From assembly GCA_021294835.1 (NCBI GenBank), contig JAJTDF010000027.1, positions 1 through 37,803 of the forward strand: a stretch of 37,803 nt of DNA, given 5' to 3'. The DNA is from Planctomycetaceae bacterium (GTDB lineage Bacteria; Planctomycetota; Phycisphaerae; Phycisphaerales; UBA1924). Each line of letters starts with the position of its first letter. The first letter of the stretch is position 1. Position numbers and translations under genes: made by a program. The notes beneath the pieces were generated by a model that had not been told where the DNA came from, did not search any database, and was given only the letters and a program-made list of their open reading frames with translations. Positions 1 through 7,777 of this stretch are shown here, one piece after another.

Positions 1-45
1 CGCGGCCCGCCGCCCACTGTGATGACTGTGCCGGAGATACGCCCA

Positions 46-76
46 GACCCCGCCTGCGGTTGCACAGGGCGGGGTC
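46..76 (-). terminator. Hairpin after the DUF1501 gene, possible terminator
   Basis: A perfect 9-bp inverted repeat (GACCCCGCC at 46-54, GGCGGGGTC at 68-76) with a 13-nt loop lies 14 bp past the stop codon of the minus-strand DUF1501 gene. The position suits a transcription stop. No T-run follows on the minus strand, so it is not a textbook intrinsic terminator; it could be a Rho-assisted stop or an mRNA 3' end stabiliser. Confidence 0.4.
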
Positions 77-89
77 GGCGATGCGAAAG

Positions 90-1400
90 TCAGGCATTCT
101 TCAGGACGGGTGCCGACTCGAACGCACCCTCCAAGATCTTGGTGGAATCGGCCTTCATCCACCGGCTGAGTATTCCTGCATACACGCTGCGGAAGTCCAC
201 CGTGTACTTCAGATCGCCGTTGTCCAGATCGCTCATCGACGGGTGCGCCGTCAGCACGCCGGGCTTGACCATCGGGCCGAACAGGAACATCGGCGCCGCC
301 GTGCCGTGGTCGGTCCCCTGGCTGGCGTTCTGGCCCACCCGCCGGCCAAACTCCGAGAAGCTCATCGTCATCACCCGGCCGTCGTTCCGCTGCGTCTTCA
401 GATCGTTATAGAACGCGCGAATCGCGTTGGCGAACTGCCCCAGCAGGTTGGCATGCCGCCCGTTCTCACCGCCCTGCCCGGCGTGGGTGTCAAACCCGCC
501 CATCGACACGTAATACACCCGCGTGGACAGCCCCGCGTTGATCATCGAGGCCACCATCTGCAACTGCCGCGCCAGGTCCGAGTTCGGATACGCCACCCGC
601 GCCGTCGCCGCCACCGCCCGCCGAATCGTCGCCGATGAGATCTGCGCATCCAGCGCCGTCCGCGTCAGGAACCCGCTGTTGCCCACCACCGGGGCCGAGC
701 CGCCCGCGTTGGCAATCGCCTGGTACACATCCGCCAGCGACTTGTCCGCATCCTGACCCGTCCACCGGAACAGGTCCGCCGACTCAAACGCGATGGCGCT
801 CGACCGTCGGCCCTTGGTCGCCAGCGGAGCCTCGCGCCCCAGGGCGATGCCGATCTGCGGGTTGTTCTGCTTGCCGTTCGCCTCCCGCTGGCCCGACTCG
901 CCCTTGCCAAAGCCGCAGCACTCAGAGTCAAAGTACCGCCCCAGCCAGCCGTCGCCCGTCGCCGAGGTGTCGGCCGTGTGCCAGATGTCCATGGACTTAA
1001 AGTGCGAGCGGTCCGGGTTCGGATAGCCCACGCCCTGAATCACCGAGCACAGCCCCTCGTTGTACAGGTCCGCCATCGGCGCCAGCGCCGGATGCAGGCC
1101 CACCGTCGACCCCGACAGCTTGATGGCCCGATTCTCAGCGATCGCGATGCCCGGCCTGGCCCGGTAGTACGCCGCCTCGCCGTACGGCACCACGGTGTTG
1201 AGCCCGTCGTTGCCGCCCGAAAGCTGCACCACCACCAGAATGTGGTCCTGCGGCACGCCCGGAATGGCCGACGCCCCCGGCTCCGCCTGAGGCAGCCCCA
1301 GCGCCGTCGAGTGCAGGAACTGAGGCAGCGCCACCGCAGCCGAGGCCAGCGTCAGGCCCGAGGTCACAAATTCACGGCGGGTAAAGGCGGTTTCCAGCAT
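90..1400 (-). CDS. DUF1501 family secreted protein (Tat signal)
   Basis: A 436-residue DUF1501 protein, a family with a sulfatase/alkaline-phosphatase-like fold that is abundant in planctomycetes and usually has no assigned reaction. The N-terminus carries a twin-arginine export signal (TRREF near residue 8, followed by a hydrophobic Ala-rich stretch), so the folded protein should be exported. Family-typical blocks are visible: VVVQLSGGNDGLNTVVPY near residue 57, the GLHPAL and RSHFKSMDIWHT region, MGGFDTH, FSEFGRRV and the DHGTAAPMFLFG block. The ATG at 1400 is preceded by AAGGA about 8 nt upstream. It lies 106 bp downstream of the DUF1800 gene on the same strand, and such pairs usually form an operon. 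Substrate unknown; family assignment is firm, biochemical role is not. Confidence 0.9.
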   Translation of the reverse strand: MLETAFTRREFVTSGLTLASAAVALPQFLHSTALGLPQAEPGASAIPGVPQDHILVVVQLSGGNDGLNTVVPYGEAAYYRARPGIAIAENRAIKLSGSTVGLHPALAPMADLYNEGLCSVIQGVGYPNPDRSHFKSMDIWHTADTSATGDGWLGRYFDSECCGFGKGESGQREANGKQNNPQIGIALGREAPLATKGRRSSAIAFESADLFRWTGQDADKSLADVYQAIANAGGSAPVVGNSGFLTRTALDAQISSATIRRAVAATARVAYPNSDLARQLQMVASMINAGLSTRVYYVSMGGFDTHAGQGGENGRHANLLGQFANAIRAFYNDLKTQRNDGRVMTMSFSEFGRRVGQNASQGTDHGTAAPMFLFGPMVKPGVLTAHPSMSDLDNGDLKYTVDFRSVYAGILSRWMKADSTKILEGAFESAPVLKNA

Positions 1401-1506
1401 GGTGCGGTCCTTGCGTTGCAGGCCGGTCAGTCAACTCACGCGATCCAAGGTCAGTGAACACACATCGGGGCGGCGTCCGCGGCCGTTCGCCCGGGCCCCG
1501 TCTCAC

Positions 1507-3114
1507 TCAGCACAACTGATACTCCGGAGCCGCCGTGATCAGCATCAGCAGATCCGTCAGCGAGTCCGCATCCAACTTGCCGTTGCGGGCCCGCGACGCG
1601 ACGAACTGGTCCAGAATCGGCCGGCACACCGGGTTGGTACGACCAAGGCTGAAACTCAGGATCGCATCCAGCAGGGCCTTGAGGTCCCCGCTCGAGGCCT
1701 CCGGGAACGCATCGGCCAACTGGCTCAGCAGCGGACTCGGGTTCCACTGCTCCTTGTCCGCCAGCGCGTCGCGGCCCTGGGGCCGCTTGCCGGTCAGCAG
1801 GAACACCAGCGTGTTCTGCCGCACAAACAGCGTCGACGTGTTGATCCACGACCGCCCCCCGTCCCACCCCTTCACCGAGGGCGGGAAGAAGATGTTCTGC
1901 CCCATCATGTTCGCCGCGTCGCACAGCAGCCCCAGGTCGCGGGGCGGCGTGTTCAGCGACCGGATCGCCCCCACGATCAACTGCACCGGCGACTTGATCT
2001 GCTCCCCCCGCAGCCCCGCGTCGTAGAAGTGCTGGCTGAGGAACAGCCGACGCAGCACCGGCTTGATCTGGTACCCCTCTGCCCGGGTCAACGCCGCCAG
2101 ATCGCCGATCACCGTCCGCGCCGCAGTGTCGATCCGCTCGTCCCCGCTCGGGTAGTCGTGCACGAACGCCCGGTACAGCTTGCCCGCGATGAACTGCGAG
2201 CACGCCGGCTGCTCCAGAATCGCGTTGACGAAGCCGTCCCCGTCCAGGTTGCCGCTCCGACCCAGGATCGACTTGCCCCCGGCATCATGGTTGTTCTTCT
2301 GGAACACGAACTGGTCGTCCTGGAACGTGTACCCCGTCAACGCCCGGGCGCCCTCCTTGATGTCCCCCTCGGTGTAGTTGCCCACCCCCAGCGAGAACAG
2401 TTCCATCAGTTCCCGCGCCAGGTTCTCATTGGGCCGCCCGCGCCGCGACTGGTTGTTGTTCAGATACGCCAGCATCGCCGGGTCGCGGATGATCGCAAAC
2501 AGCAACTCCCCGAAGTTCCCCGTCGCATGCTTGCGGAACAGCTGGTTCTGCTGGAACATGTGGTACGAGTCTTCGATCGTCCGGTAGTTGGTCGCGAAGT
2601 GCCCGTGCCACAGCAGCGCCATCTTCTCTTCCAAGGGCCGGGGTGTCTCGATCATCCGCTTCAGCCACCACCGCTGAACGTCGCGCATCTGCTCGCGATC
2701 CGCCTGCTCGGCGTTCTGCCGCCGCAGCCGCAGTTCCGCCAGCCGGTCCTCGTTCCGCGCCGACGCCGCCTGCCGCGCCATCCGACGCTCGTCCTCCGTC
2801 GGCGGACGCATGATGTCTGCGCTGAACTGCGTGGGCGACACCTCCTCAAAGGCGATGCCCTCGTAGTCCACCAGCATGTTCACCGACTTCTCCAGCCCCC
2901 AGTTCACCAGCGTCTGAACCTGGTCCGGCGTCCCGCCAAACCCCGCCCGCCACAGCAGGTGCCGCGCCTGATCGAATCCAAAGTCCTTCTTCACCAAGGG
3001 CGACAGGCTGGTCGTCGGCGGCCGGGGCGGGCTGGGCCGTGCCGACCGCGTGCGCGTCGGAGCGGTGCTGGCAGGGGTCGAAGCGGTGCGGGCGGGCTGG
3101 CTGGGGGTCGACAT
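1507..3114 (-). CDS. DUF1800 domain-containing protein
   Basis: A 535-residue DUF1800 protein, the usual partner of DUF1501 proteins in planctomycetes; the molecular function is not established. The start is placed at the ATG at 3114 because AGGAG lies 8 nt upstream; the frame stays open further upstream but that stretch has no comparable ribosome site and low-complexity composition. Residues 1-40 are a Thr/Ser/Pro-rich leader with no clear cleavable signal. Typical blocks follow: ARHLLWRAGFGGTPDQV, the MALLWHGHFATN motif, NLARELMELFSLGVGNYTEG, ARALTGYTF, and FPPSVKGWDGGRSW near the C-terminus. It is first of the two-gene pair with the DUF1501 gene. Confidence 0.88.
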   Translation of the reverse strand: MSTPSQPARTASTPASTAPTRTRSARPSPPRPPTTSLSPLVKKDFGFDQARHLLWRAGFGGTPDQVQTLVNWGLEKSVNMLVDYEGIAFEEVSPTQFSADIMRPPTEDERRMARQAASARNEDRLAELRLRRQNAEQADREQMRDVQRWWLKRMIETPRPLEEKMALLWHGHFATNYRTIEDSYHMFQQNQLFRKHATGNFGELLFAIIRDPAMLAYLNNNQSRRGRPNENLARELMELFSLGVGNYTEGDIKEGARALTGYTFQDDQFVFQKNNHDAGGKSILGRSGNLDGDGFVNAILEQPACSQFIAGKLYRAFVHDYPSGDERIDTAARTVIGDLAALTRAEGYQIKPVLRRLFLSQHFYDAGLRGEQIKSPVQLIVGAIRSLNTPPRDLGLLCDAANMMGQNIFFPPSVKGWDGGRSWINTSTLFVRQNTLVFLLTGKRPQGRDALADKEQWNPSPLLSQLADAFPEASSGDLKALLDAILSFSLGRTNPVCRPILDQFVASRARNGKLDADSLTDLLMLITAAPEYQLC

Positions 3115-3538
3115 CGCACAAACTCCTGCAAGGCACAAACAACCGCCATCGGCCATCGGGTCGATCCAGCCGCTCGCCGCCTCCCGCCCGCCTGTTCCTC
3201 TCCGTCCGCTCCCAGCAGCAGGTGCCGGCTGCCGGCGGGGGGCAGGAGTGGGGGAGAGGGGACGGGGCGAAGGGCCAGGTGAGCCGGCGATGACCAACAG
3301 GCTCACCCACGGACACACACCAAACCGAGACAGCCCAGAGAAGTCGTCAAAGCGGACAGAAGCGGGCGAAGATCGGGCACACCAGCAGCAGCGCCGGCCC
3401 CATCGGCCGGCCGGAGGAGAACGGACATCCTCCCCGGTGTATTGCGTACCGGGACGAGCGAGGTTTCATCGAACCGATGGACAGACCCCGACCAGTCGGC
3501 CTGCATCACCAGAATCAGTTATCGGACGACACTCGCCC
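3115..3538. other. Intergenic region with hairpins and a G-rich patch
   Basis: 424 bp between the PhoX-like gene and the DUF1800 gene, both on the minus strand, so it should hold the DUF1800 operon promoter and the end of the upstream transcript. No convincing gene is seen. There is a G-rich patch on the plus strand at 3236-3275. Small inverted repeats are CCCGGT/ACCGGG (3433-3453, 9-nt loop), CATCG/CGATG (3467-3479, 3-nt loop) and CCGAC/GTCGG (3488-3499, 2-nt gap). No confident -35/-10 pair was found on the minus strand. Confidence 0.6.
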
Positions 3539-4924
3539 TCACGCCCTCCACGGGCCCCGAATCGCCAGCGTCGCGCCCGGCTTGTTCTGGATGTTCACAA
3601 ACAGCGTGCTCCCATCCGGCGAGAAGCACACCCCCGCAAACTCCGCGTTGTCCGCCATCGGGTTCCGCGCGATCACGTACACCTGGCCCGACGGCGTCAC
3701 CCCCAGCAGCCGGCACGGCCCCGACGCATCCTCGCACACGATCAAGTCCCCCCACGGCGCCGCCGTGATGTTGTCCGCGTTCCGCAGCACCGCCGCGTCG
3801 TTGGGCTCCAAGAACAACTCCAGCACATGCGCGTGCCGATCCAGTCCGGACTCCGGCGGGGTGAGCTTCCACAACTGCCCCAGCTTCTTGTGCCCGCCGG
3901 TTGTGCACGCGAAGTAGCACTGCCCGTTGGCGAACCACATCCCCTCGCCCCGCGCAAACCGCGCCGCACCCGCCTTGAAGCACGTCTCCCGCAGCGAGTC
4001 GCTGTCCGGGTCCGGCTCGGCGATGTCGATCCACCGCACCATCAGCCGCTCGCCAGGCTTCACCGTCGCCGGCTGGTCCTCGTTCCGCGTGTCCAATGAC
4101 GGCCGGTCGACGATCGCCAGCGCCTGCAGCTTCCCGCCCTCCAGCAGACGCTCCGGGTTCTTCGGCACGTACCGGTAGACGCACCCGTCGTGCCGGTCCT
4201 CCGTCAGATACACCACCCCCGTCCGCGGGTCGGTGGCGCACGCCTCGTGCATGAACCGCCCCATCCCCTTGATCGGCTCCGCCTTCACCAGCCCCGGCTC
4301 CACACCCGCCGGCACCTCAAAGCAGTACCCGTGCCGCTGCGCGCGGTGCTCATCGGGCATCTCGACCGTCTCCTCGCACGTGATCCACGTGTTCCGGGGC
4401 GTCGCCCCACCGGCGCAGTTCCGCTCCGTCCCCGCCAGCGACAAAAAGTCCCGCACCACCACGCCCTGCTCACGCCCGCCCCGCGTGTCGTACACCACCG
4501 TCGTCACGCCGCCCCGCGCCGGCTTGCCGTTCTTCCCCAGGTCGTAGATCTTCTCCGCCGGCACCTTCCCCAGCAGTTCATTCTCGCTGCCGAACGCGCC
4601 CACCGTCTTGTGCGCCGGCTCAATCTCATGGTTCCGCAGCAGAATCGTCAGCCCGTCCGGCCCGGGGAACGCCGCCATCGCGTCGTGCTTGCCCGGCACG
4701 ATCAGCCCGTCAGACATCCGCTCACCGGCCATCGAGAACCGGTGGTACGTGAACCCCGCCGGCAGATCGATCACCCCCGCCGGGTCGGTCACCAGCGGGC
4801 CATACCCCGCCCCCGGCGCCTCCGCCATCGCCCACGACATCGACCCCCGCGACATCGCCAGACTCAGGCCCGAAAAGCCCAGCGCAAAGCCCCCGGCGCG
4901 AGCAAGAAAGTGACGACGCGGCAT
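3539..4924 (-). CDS. PhoX-like (DUF839) secreted protein, Tat signal
   Basis: A 461-residue protein of the PhoX/DUF839 family, which includes calcium/iron-dependent extracellular alkaline phosphatases; phosphatase activity here is inferred. A twin-arginine signal (PRRHFLARAGG) begins at residue 2. Family blocks run in order: ILLRNHEIEP, the CEETV segment, GYCFEVPAG, RFMHEACATDPRTGVVYLTEDRHDG, MWFANGQCYFACT, ITAAPWGDLIVCEDA and FAGVCFSPDGSTLFVNIQ. The start is uncertain by two codons: ATG at 4924 lies 13 nt from GGAGG, while GTG at 4930 lies 7 nt from it. A longer in-frame start at 5041 would overlap ctaA and precede the signal, so it is unlikely. The gene follows ctaA on the same strand after about 90 bp. 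Confidence 0.85.
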   Translation of the reverse strand: MPRRHFLARAGGFALGFSGLSLAMSRGSMSWAMAEAPGAGYGPLVTDPAGVIDLPAGFTYHRFSMAGERMSDGLIVPGKHDAMAAFPGPDGLTILLRNHEIEPAHKTVGAFGSENELLGKVPAEKIYDLGKNGKPARGGVTTVVYDTRGGREQGVVVRDFLSLAGTERNCAGGATPRNTWITCEETVEMPDEHRAQRHGYCFEVPAGVEPGLVKAEPIKGMGRFMHEACATDPRTGVVYLTEDRHDGCVYRYVPKNPERLLEGGKLQALAIVDRPSLDTRNEDQPATVKPGERLMVRWIDIAEPDPDSDSLRETCFKAGAARFARGEGMWFANGQCYFACTTGGHKKLGQLWKLTPPESGLDRHAHVLELFLEPNDAAVLRNADNITAAPWGDLIVCEDASGPCRLLGVTPSGQVYVIARNPMADNAEFAGVCFSPDGSTLFVNIQNKPGATLAIRGPWRA

Positions 4925-4940
4925 GTTCACAGTCAATCCT

Positions 4941-5003
4941 CCGTTCAGCAGCCGCCATCTTTGCCCGCCGCCGTTCAGCAACCACCCCCGCCCTCTGTTC
5001 AGC
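4941..5003. repeat. Short spaced repeats of GTTCAGC
   Basis: GTTCAGC occurs three times in the gap between ctaA and the PhoX-like gene (4943-4949, 4973-4979, 4997-5003); the first two sit in identical 10-mers CCGTTCAGCA exactly 30 bp apart. They could be a small duplication or repeated binding sites. No known motif was recognised. Confidence 0.4.
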
Positions 5004-5005
5004 CT

Positions 5006-5021
5006 GCGTGAAGACTCACGC
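5006..5021 (-). other. Small hairpin over the ctaA stop codon
   Basis: GCGTGA/TCACGC, a 6-bp perfect stem with a 4-nt loop, overlaps the ctaA stop codon (5016-5018). There is no T-run. It may be chance or a weak mRNA structure at the gene junction. Confidence 0.25.
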
Positions 5022-6602
5022 CGGCTTGCCCACACCGCCAAACTCCGCAGCGCCCGTCCCCACCCCCCGCCCCGCCGCCGCCCGCACCCCCGGCATCACC
5101 CGCACCGCCAGAACCGCGCACCCCACCGCCGCCGCCAGCAGCAACGCGCCGTTCGCCTGGTGCAGCGTCCGCACCGCCCCTTCGATCCACCCCACCGTCA
5201 GCGGCGTGCTCGCCAGTTCCTCCGCCGTCGGCACCACCCGGTCCGCCTTGCCCGTGCCGCTCCCGGCCATCAGCACGCCCCACGCCGCCCACCCCAGCAC
5301 AAACTGCACCGTCACCACCGCGTGCAGCGTCGCCCCAGCACGCCGCAGCAACTTCGCGTCCGGGCTCTCCTCCCGCCCCGCCCGCATCAGCACGATCCCC
5401 GCCGCCACCGCCGCGCCCATCACCACCAGCGAGAACCCGATGTGCGACCACAGCGCATGCTCTGATCGCATGTGCCGGTACATCGCGCCAAACGCCAACT
5501 GCATCACCAGGCACCCCAGCAGCACCGCAAACACGCCCACCTTCACCGGCCCCTCTCCCGCCGGTCGTGCCGCAAACCGCCGGTGCTGCAGCATCGCCAG
5601 GCACACCGCCAGCCCGAACACCACCTGCCCCAGCACGCCGTGAACCACCGCCAGCCCCTTCCAGTCGCGGCTGATCACCCAGCCCCCGCCCAGCACGCCC
5701 TGCACGATCACCAGCCCCAGCAGCCCCGCCGCAAACCACCGCACGCCCCCGCGCGGGTCAATCCGCCAGGTCATCACCGCCAGCGTCAGCACGCACAGCC
5801 CCGCCAGCGTGCCAAACAGCCGGTGCGTGTGCTCCGCATACACCCGCGGGTCCTCCATCAGCCGCAGCGGATACAGGAACATGTTCGCTCCGAACGTCCC
5901 CGGCCAGTCCGGCACCGACAGCCCCGCGCCCATCGTCGTCACCAGCCCGCCCAGAAACAGCAGCGGCACAATCGAAAGCGCCGTCACCGTCGCAAACCGC
6001 CCCAGCCACCGCCGCGAGGCCGACAACCCGCCATCAGCCTCCCCGCCCATTCCATCCCCACCTGCCCCATCCCCACCCGCCCCAGTCCCACCCGCCCCAG
6101 CCCCGCTCCGCTCCGGCAGCCTCGCCGCCAGCAATCCGCCCACCAGCCCCAGCAGGCCCGAGGCCCCGATGAACCCCACCGTCACCAGCAACGCCGCCGG
6201 CCGCAACCCCGTCACCCCGGGTGCCGCCTCGCCCGTCTCCAGCGGCTGACCCAGCTTGCTCCCCAGCAGCAGCAGGTTCACCCCCGCCGCAATCACCCCC
6301 GCCGCCAGCCCCAGCATCGCCCGGCTCCCCCGGGGCCCCATCCGGCACAACAAACCAATCACCCCCAGATGCACCGCCAGCAGCAGCGGCCCCGACACCG
6401 CCGGTTCCAGCCGAAACGCCGGCGTGTGCACCAGGAACCACACGCACCACGTCGCCACCGCCGCACCAAAGCCCACCGTCGCCGCCGCCGGCCATGAGAA
6501 CCTCGACTCCGCCCCCAAGGCGGGTGGCAGGGTGAATGGGGGGGCACAGGGGGGAGAAGGGGGGGTGGAATTGGTGGGGGGGTTGGAAGGGGCAGCAACC
6601 AT
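5016..6602 (-). CDS. ctaA: Heme A synthase, COX15/CtaA, with N-terminal extension
   Basis: CtaA converts heme O to heme A in the cytoplasmic membrane, the cofactor needed by the caa3 oxidase encoded across the divergent promoter. The 528 residues greatly exceed the usual 300-350. Residues 1-30 are Pro-rich, about 36-160 hold four predicted membrane helices of unknown role, 165-192 form a Gly/Ala/Asp linker, and from 195 the CtaA domain starts. Diagnostic parts are GLVTTMGAGLSVPDWPGTFG (220-239) and the heme-ligating His motifs AEHTHRLFG, SEHALWSHIG, TLHAVVTVQFVLG and RTLHQANGALLL. The ATG at 6602 has only a weak purine-rich ribosome site (GGAACGGAAC). The Pro-rich start is encoded by plus-strand G-runs. 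No ctaB (heme O synthase) is seen in the window. Assignment of the C-terminal two thirds is confident. Confidence 0.9.
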   Translation of the reverse strand: MVAAPSNPPTNSTPPSPPCAPPFTLPPALGAESRFSWPAAATVGFGAAVATWCVWFLVHTPAFRLEPAVSGPLLLAVHLGVIGLLCRMGPRGSRAMLGLAAGVIAAGVNLLLLGSKLGQPLETGEAAPGVTGLRPAALLVTVGFIGASGLLGLVGGLLAARLPERSGAGAGGTGAGGDGAGGDGMGGEADGGLSASRRWLGRFATVTALSIVPLLFLGGLVTTMGAGLSVPDWPGTFGANMFLYPLRLMEDPRVYAEHTHRLFGTLAGLCVLTLAVMTWRIDPRGGVRWFAAGLLGLVIVQGVLGGGWVISRDWKGLAVVHGVLGQVVFGLAVCLAMLQHRRFAARPAGEGPVKVGVFAVLLGCLVMQLAFGAMYRHMRSEHALWSHIGFSLVVMGAAVAAGIVLMRAGREESPDAKLLRRAGATLHAVVTVQFVLGWAAWGVLMAGSGTGKADRVVPTAEELASTPLTVGWIEGAVRTLHQANGALLLAAAVGCAVLAVRVMPGVRAAAGRGVGTGAAEFGGVGKPA

Positions 6603-6699
6603 GTTCCGTTCCGTTCAACCTGAATGTTTGGGAAAAGGTCGGTTTTCCGCCGGAGTCTCCCCGGCCAGGCACCAGCGTACGCCCTGACAAGAATTATTG

Positions 6700-6710
6700 C
6701 TGTCTGACAG
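6700..6710. promoter_or_regulatory. Inverted repeat CTGTCTGACAG, candidate operator
   Basis: A perfect CTGTC-T-GACAG inverted repeat lies 18 bp upstream of the TTGACA box. Its 10-bp core CTGTCTGACA recurs, in reverse orientation, at 26354-26363 in front of the cytochrome c maturation genes. A regulator binding both would couple oxidase and heme-attachment expression; this is inference. Confidence 0.35.
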
Positions 6711-6728
6711 AAGTCCCGACTGAACCGC

Positions 6729-6757
6729 TTGACAAAACCCGTTCAGTTGCTGACTAT
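6729..6757 (+). promoter_or_regulatory. Candidate sigma-70-type promoter for the ACIII operon
   Basis: A consensus -35 box TTGACA (6729-6734) is followed after 17 bp by GACTAT (6752-6757), a weak -10 sharing three of six bases with consensus. It would leave a leader of roughly 190 nt before actA. The -35 is convincing, the -10 is not. Confidence 0.4.
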
Positions 6758-6954
6758 TGCGATCAGACGCGATTTATTCCCGTGCTACAAGAGTTGGCAT
6801 CTACTTACTCTCCCCTCGCGTCGTTCGGCTTTGCGGAGCATGTTTGGGGCGCAGCCTTCATTGCCAAGGTGCCCTTCCCAAATCTCGCCCGATAAGCGTT
6901 CCGTCCGCGGCCCCCTGAGTTCCCGAGGGCCGCTTGCATGCAGGAGATTGGCTC

Positions 6955-7659
6955 GTGTCGACCATCTTCCCGAAGTGGACCAACAACCTTCCCACGCTGC
7001 TGGCCGGCGGCGCCGTGGGCACGTTGGCGGTCGTCGTGGGTGTCGTGTGGTACTACTTCACCCCTGAGTACTGGTCCGTGGGCTACATGCCCACCCAGCC
7101 CGGCGGCGGGTTCAACCACCAGATTCACGTCGGCAAACTCGGCATGGACTGCCGCTACTGCCACACCAACGTGGAGAAGAGCGCTGAGGCCAACGTCCCC
7201 ACCGTCTCGACGTGCTACGGCTGCCATGCCGACGGCCGCCTCGCCAAGCTCACCTCTTCGCAGGGCCACGCCGAGAAGACCGCCTTCATCCGCGAGGCCT
7301 ACGCCAAGGACGAGCCCATCGAGTGGCGTCGCGTCCACAAGGTCCCCGACTACGTCCGCAACTTCCCGCACCACGCCCACGTCAACGCCGGCGTGTCGTG
7401 CTACTCCTGCCACGGCAACATCGGCCGCATGCCCGTCGTCTATCAGGCCAAGTCCCTCTCGATGAGCTGGTGCCTGGACTGCCACCGCAACCCCGAGCCG
7501 CACCTGGTCGCCAAGGACGATGTCTACCGCCTCTTCGATGTCGAGGACCGCAACGCCGCCGACCCGTCCGGCAGCGGCAAGCGCCTCACCGAGGGCAAGC
7601 GCTTCTACGAGGAGCGCAAGATCGCCGCTCCCGAGAACTGCGGAGCCTGCCACTACTGA
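6955..7659 (+). CDS. actA: ACIII subunit ActA, pentaheme cytochrome c
   Basis: ActA is the multiheme cytochrome c of alternative complex III, which carries electrons from the iron-sulfur protein ActB toward the terminal acceptor on the periplasmic face. The 234-residue product has one N-terminal membrane anchor (about 12-34) and five CxxCH heme sites: CRYCH at 66, CYGCH at 87, CYSCH at 149, CLDCH at 173 and CGACH at 229. The last heme site is followed by a single Tyr before the stop. The GTG start at 6955 is chosen because CAGGAGA sits about 8 nt upstream; an ATG at 6934 lies upstream of that site. It is the first gene of the respiratory run. Heme attachment needs the ResB/CcsA system encoded at 26524-31142. 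Confidence 0.93.
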   Translation: MSTIFPKWTNNLPTLLAGGAVGTLAVVVGVVWYYFTPEYWSVGYMPTQPGGGFNHQIHVGKLGMDCRYCHTNVEKSAEANVPTVSTCYGCHADGRLAKLTSSQGHAEKTAFIREAYAKDEPIEWRRVHKVPDYVRNFPHHAHVNAGVSCYSCHGNIGRMPVVYQAKSLSMSWCLDCHRNPEPHLVAKDDVYRLFDVEDRNAADPSGSGKRLTEGKRFYEERKIAAPENCGACHY

Positions 7660-7777
7660 TCCGTCGTCCGGTCCGCTCGCCCGCTCTGCCGGGTGCAGGG
7701 ACCCAGCCGACGCGTGTCCAGGGGAACAGGGAACCGGGGCCGAAACTGTCTGAACGCCAACCGATCGCGGATCGCCC

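Larger units (their letters stand above)
6603..6954. promoter_or_regulatory. Divergent control region, ctaA / ACIII operon
   Basis: 352 bp separate the divergent ctaA and actA genes. The middle part (about 6680-6850) is clearly richer in A/T than the flanking genes, as expected of a promoter region. It contains a perfect TTGACA, an 11-bp inverted repeat and several TGAC/GTCA half-site-like words. Heme A synthesis and the respiratory complexes may be co-regulated from here. No small ORF with a convincing ribosome site was found. Confidence 0.6.

Noticed and set aside
3115-3318. Longer N-terminus for the DUF1800 protein (start 3318)
   Set aside because: The extra 68 codons are low-complexity and cover the G-rich patch; AGGAG is placed for the ATG at 3114.
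4925-5041. Longer N-terminus for the PhoX-like protein (start 5041)
   Set aside because: It would overlap the end of ctaA and put repetitive sequence before the Tat signal.
6603-6954. tRNA or riboswitch in the ctaA/actA divergent region
   Set aside because: No cloverleaf, TTC-arm word or known riboswitch core could be traced by eye; the AT-rich content is explained by promoters.
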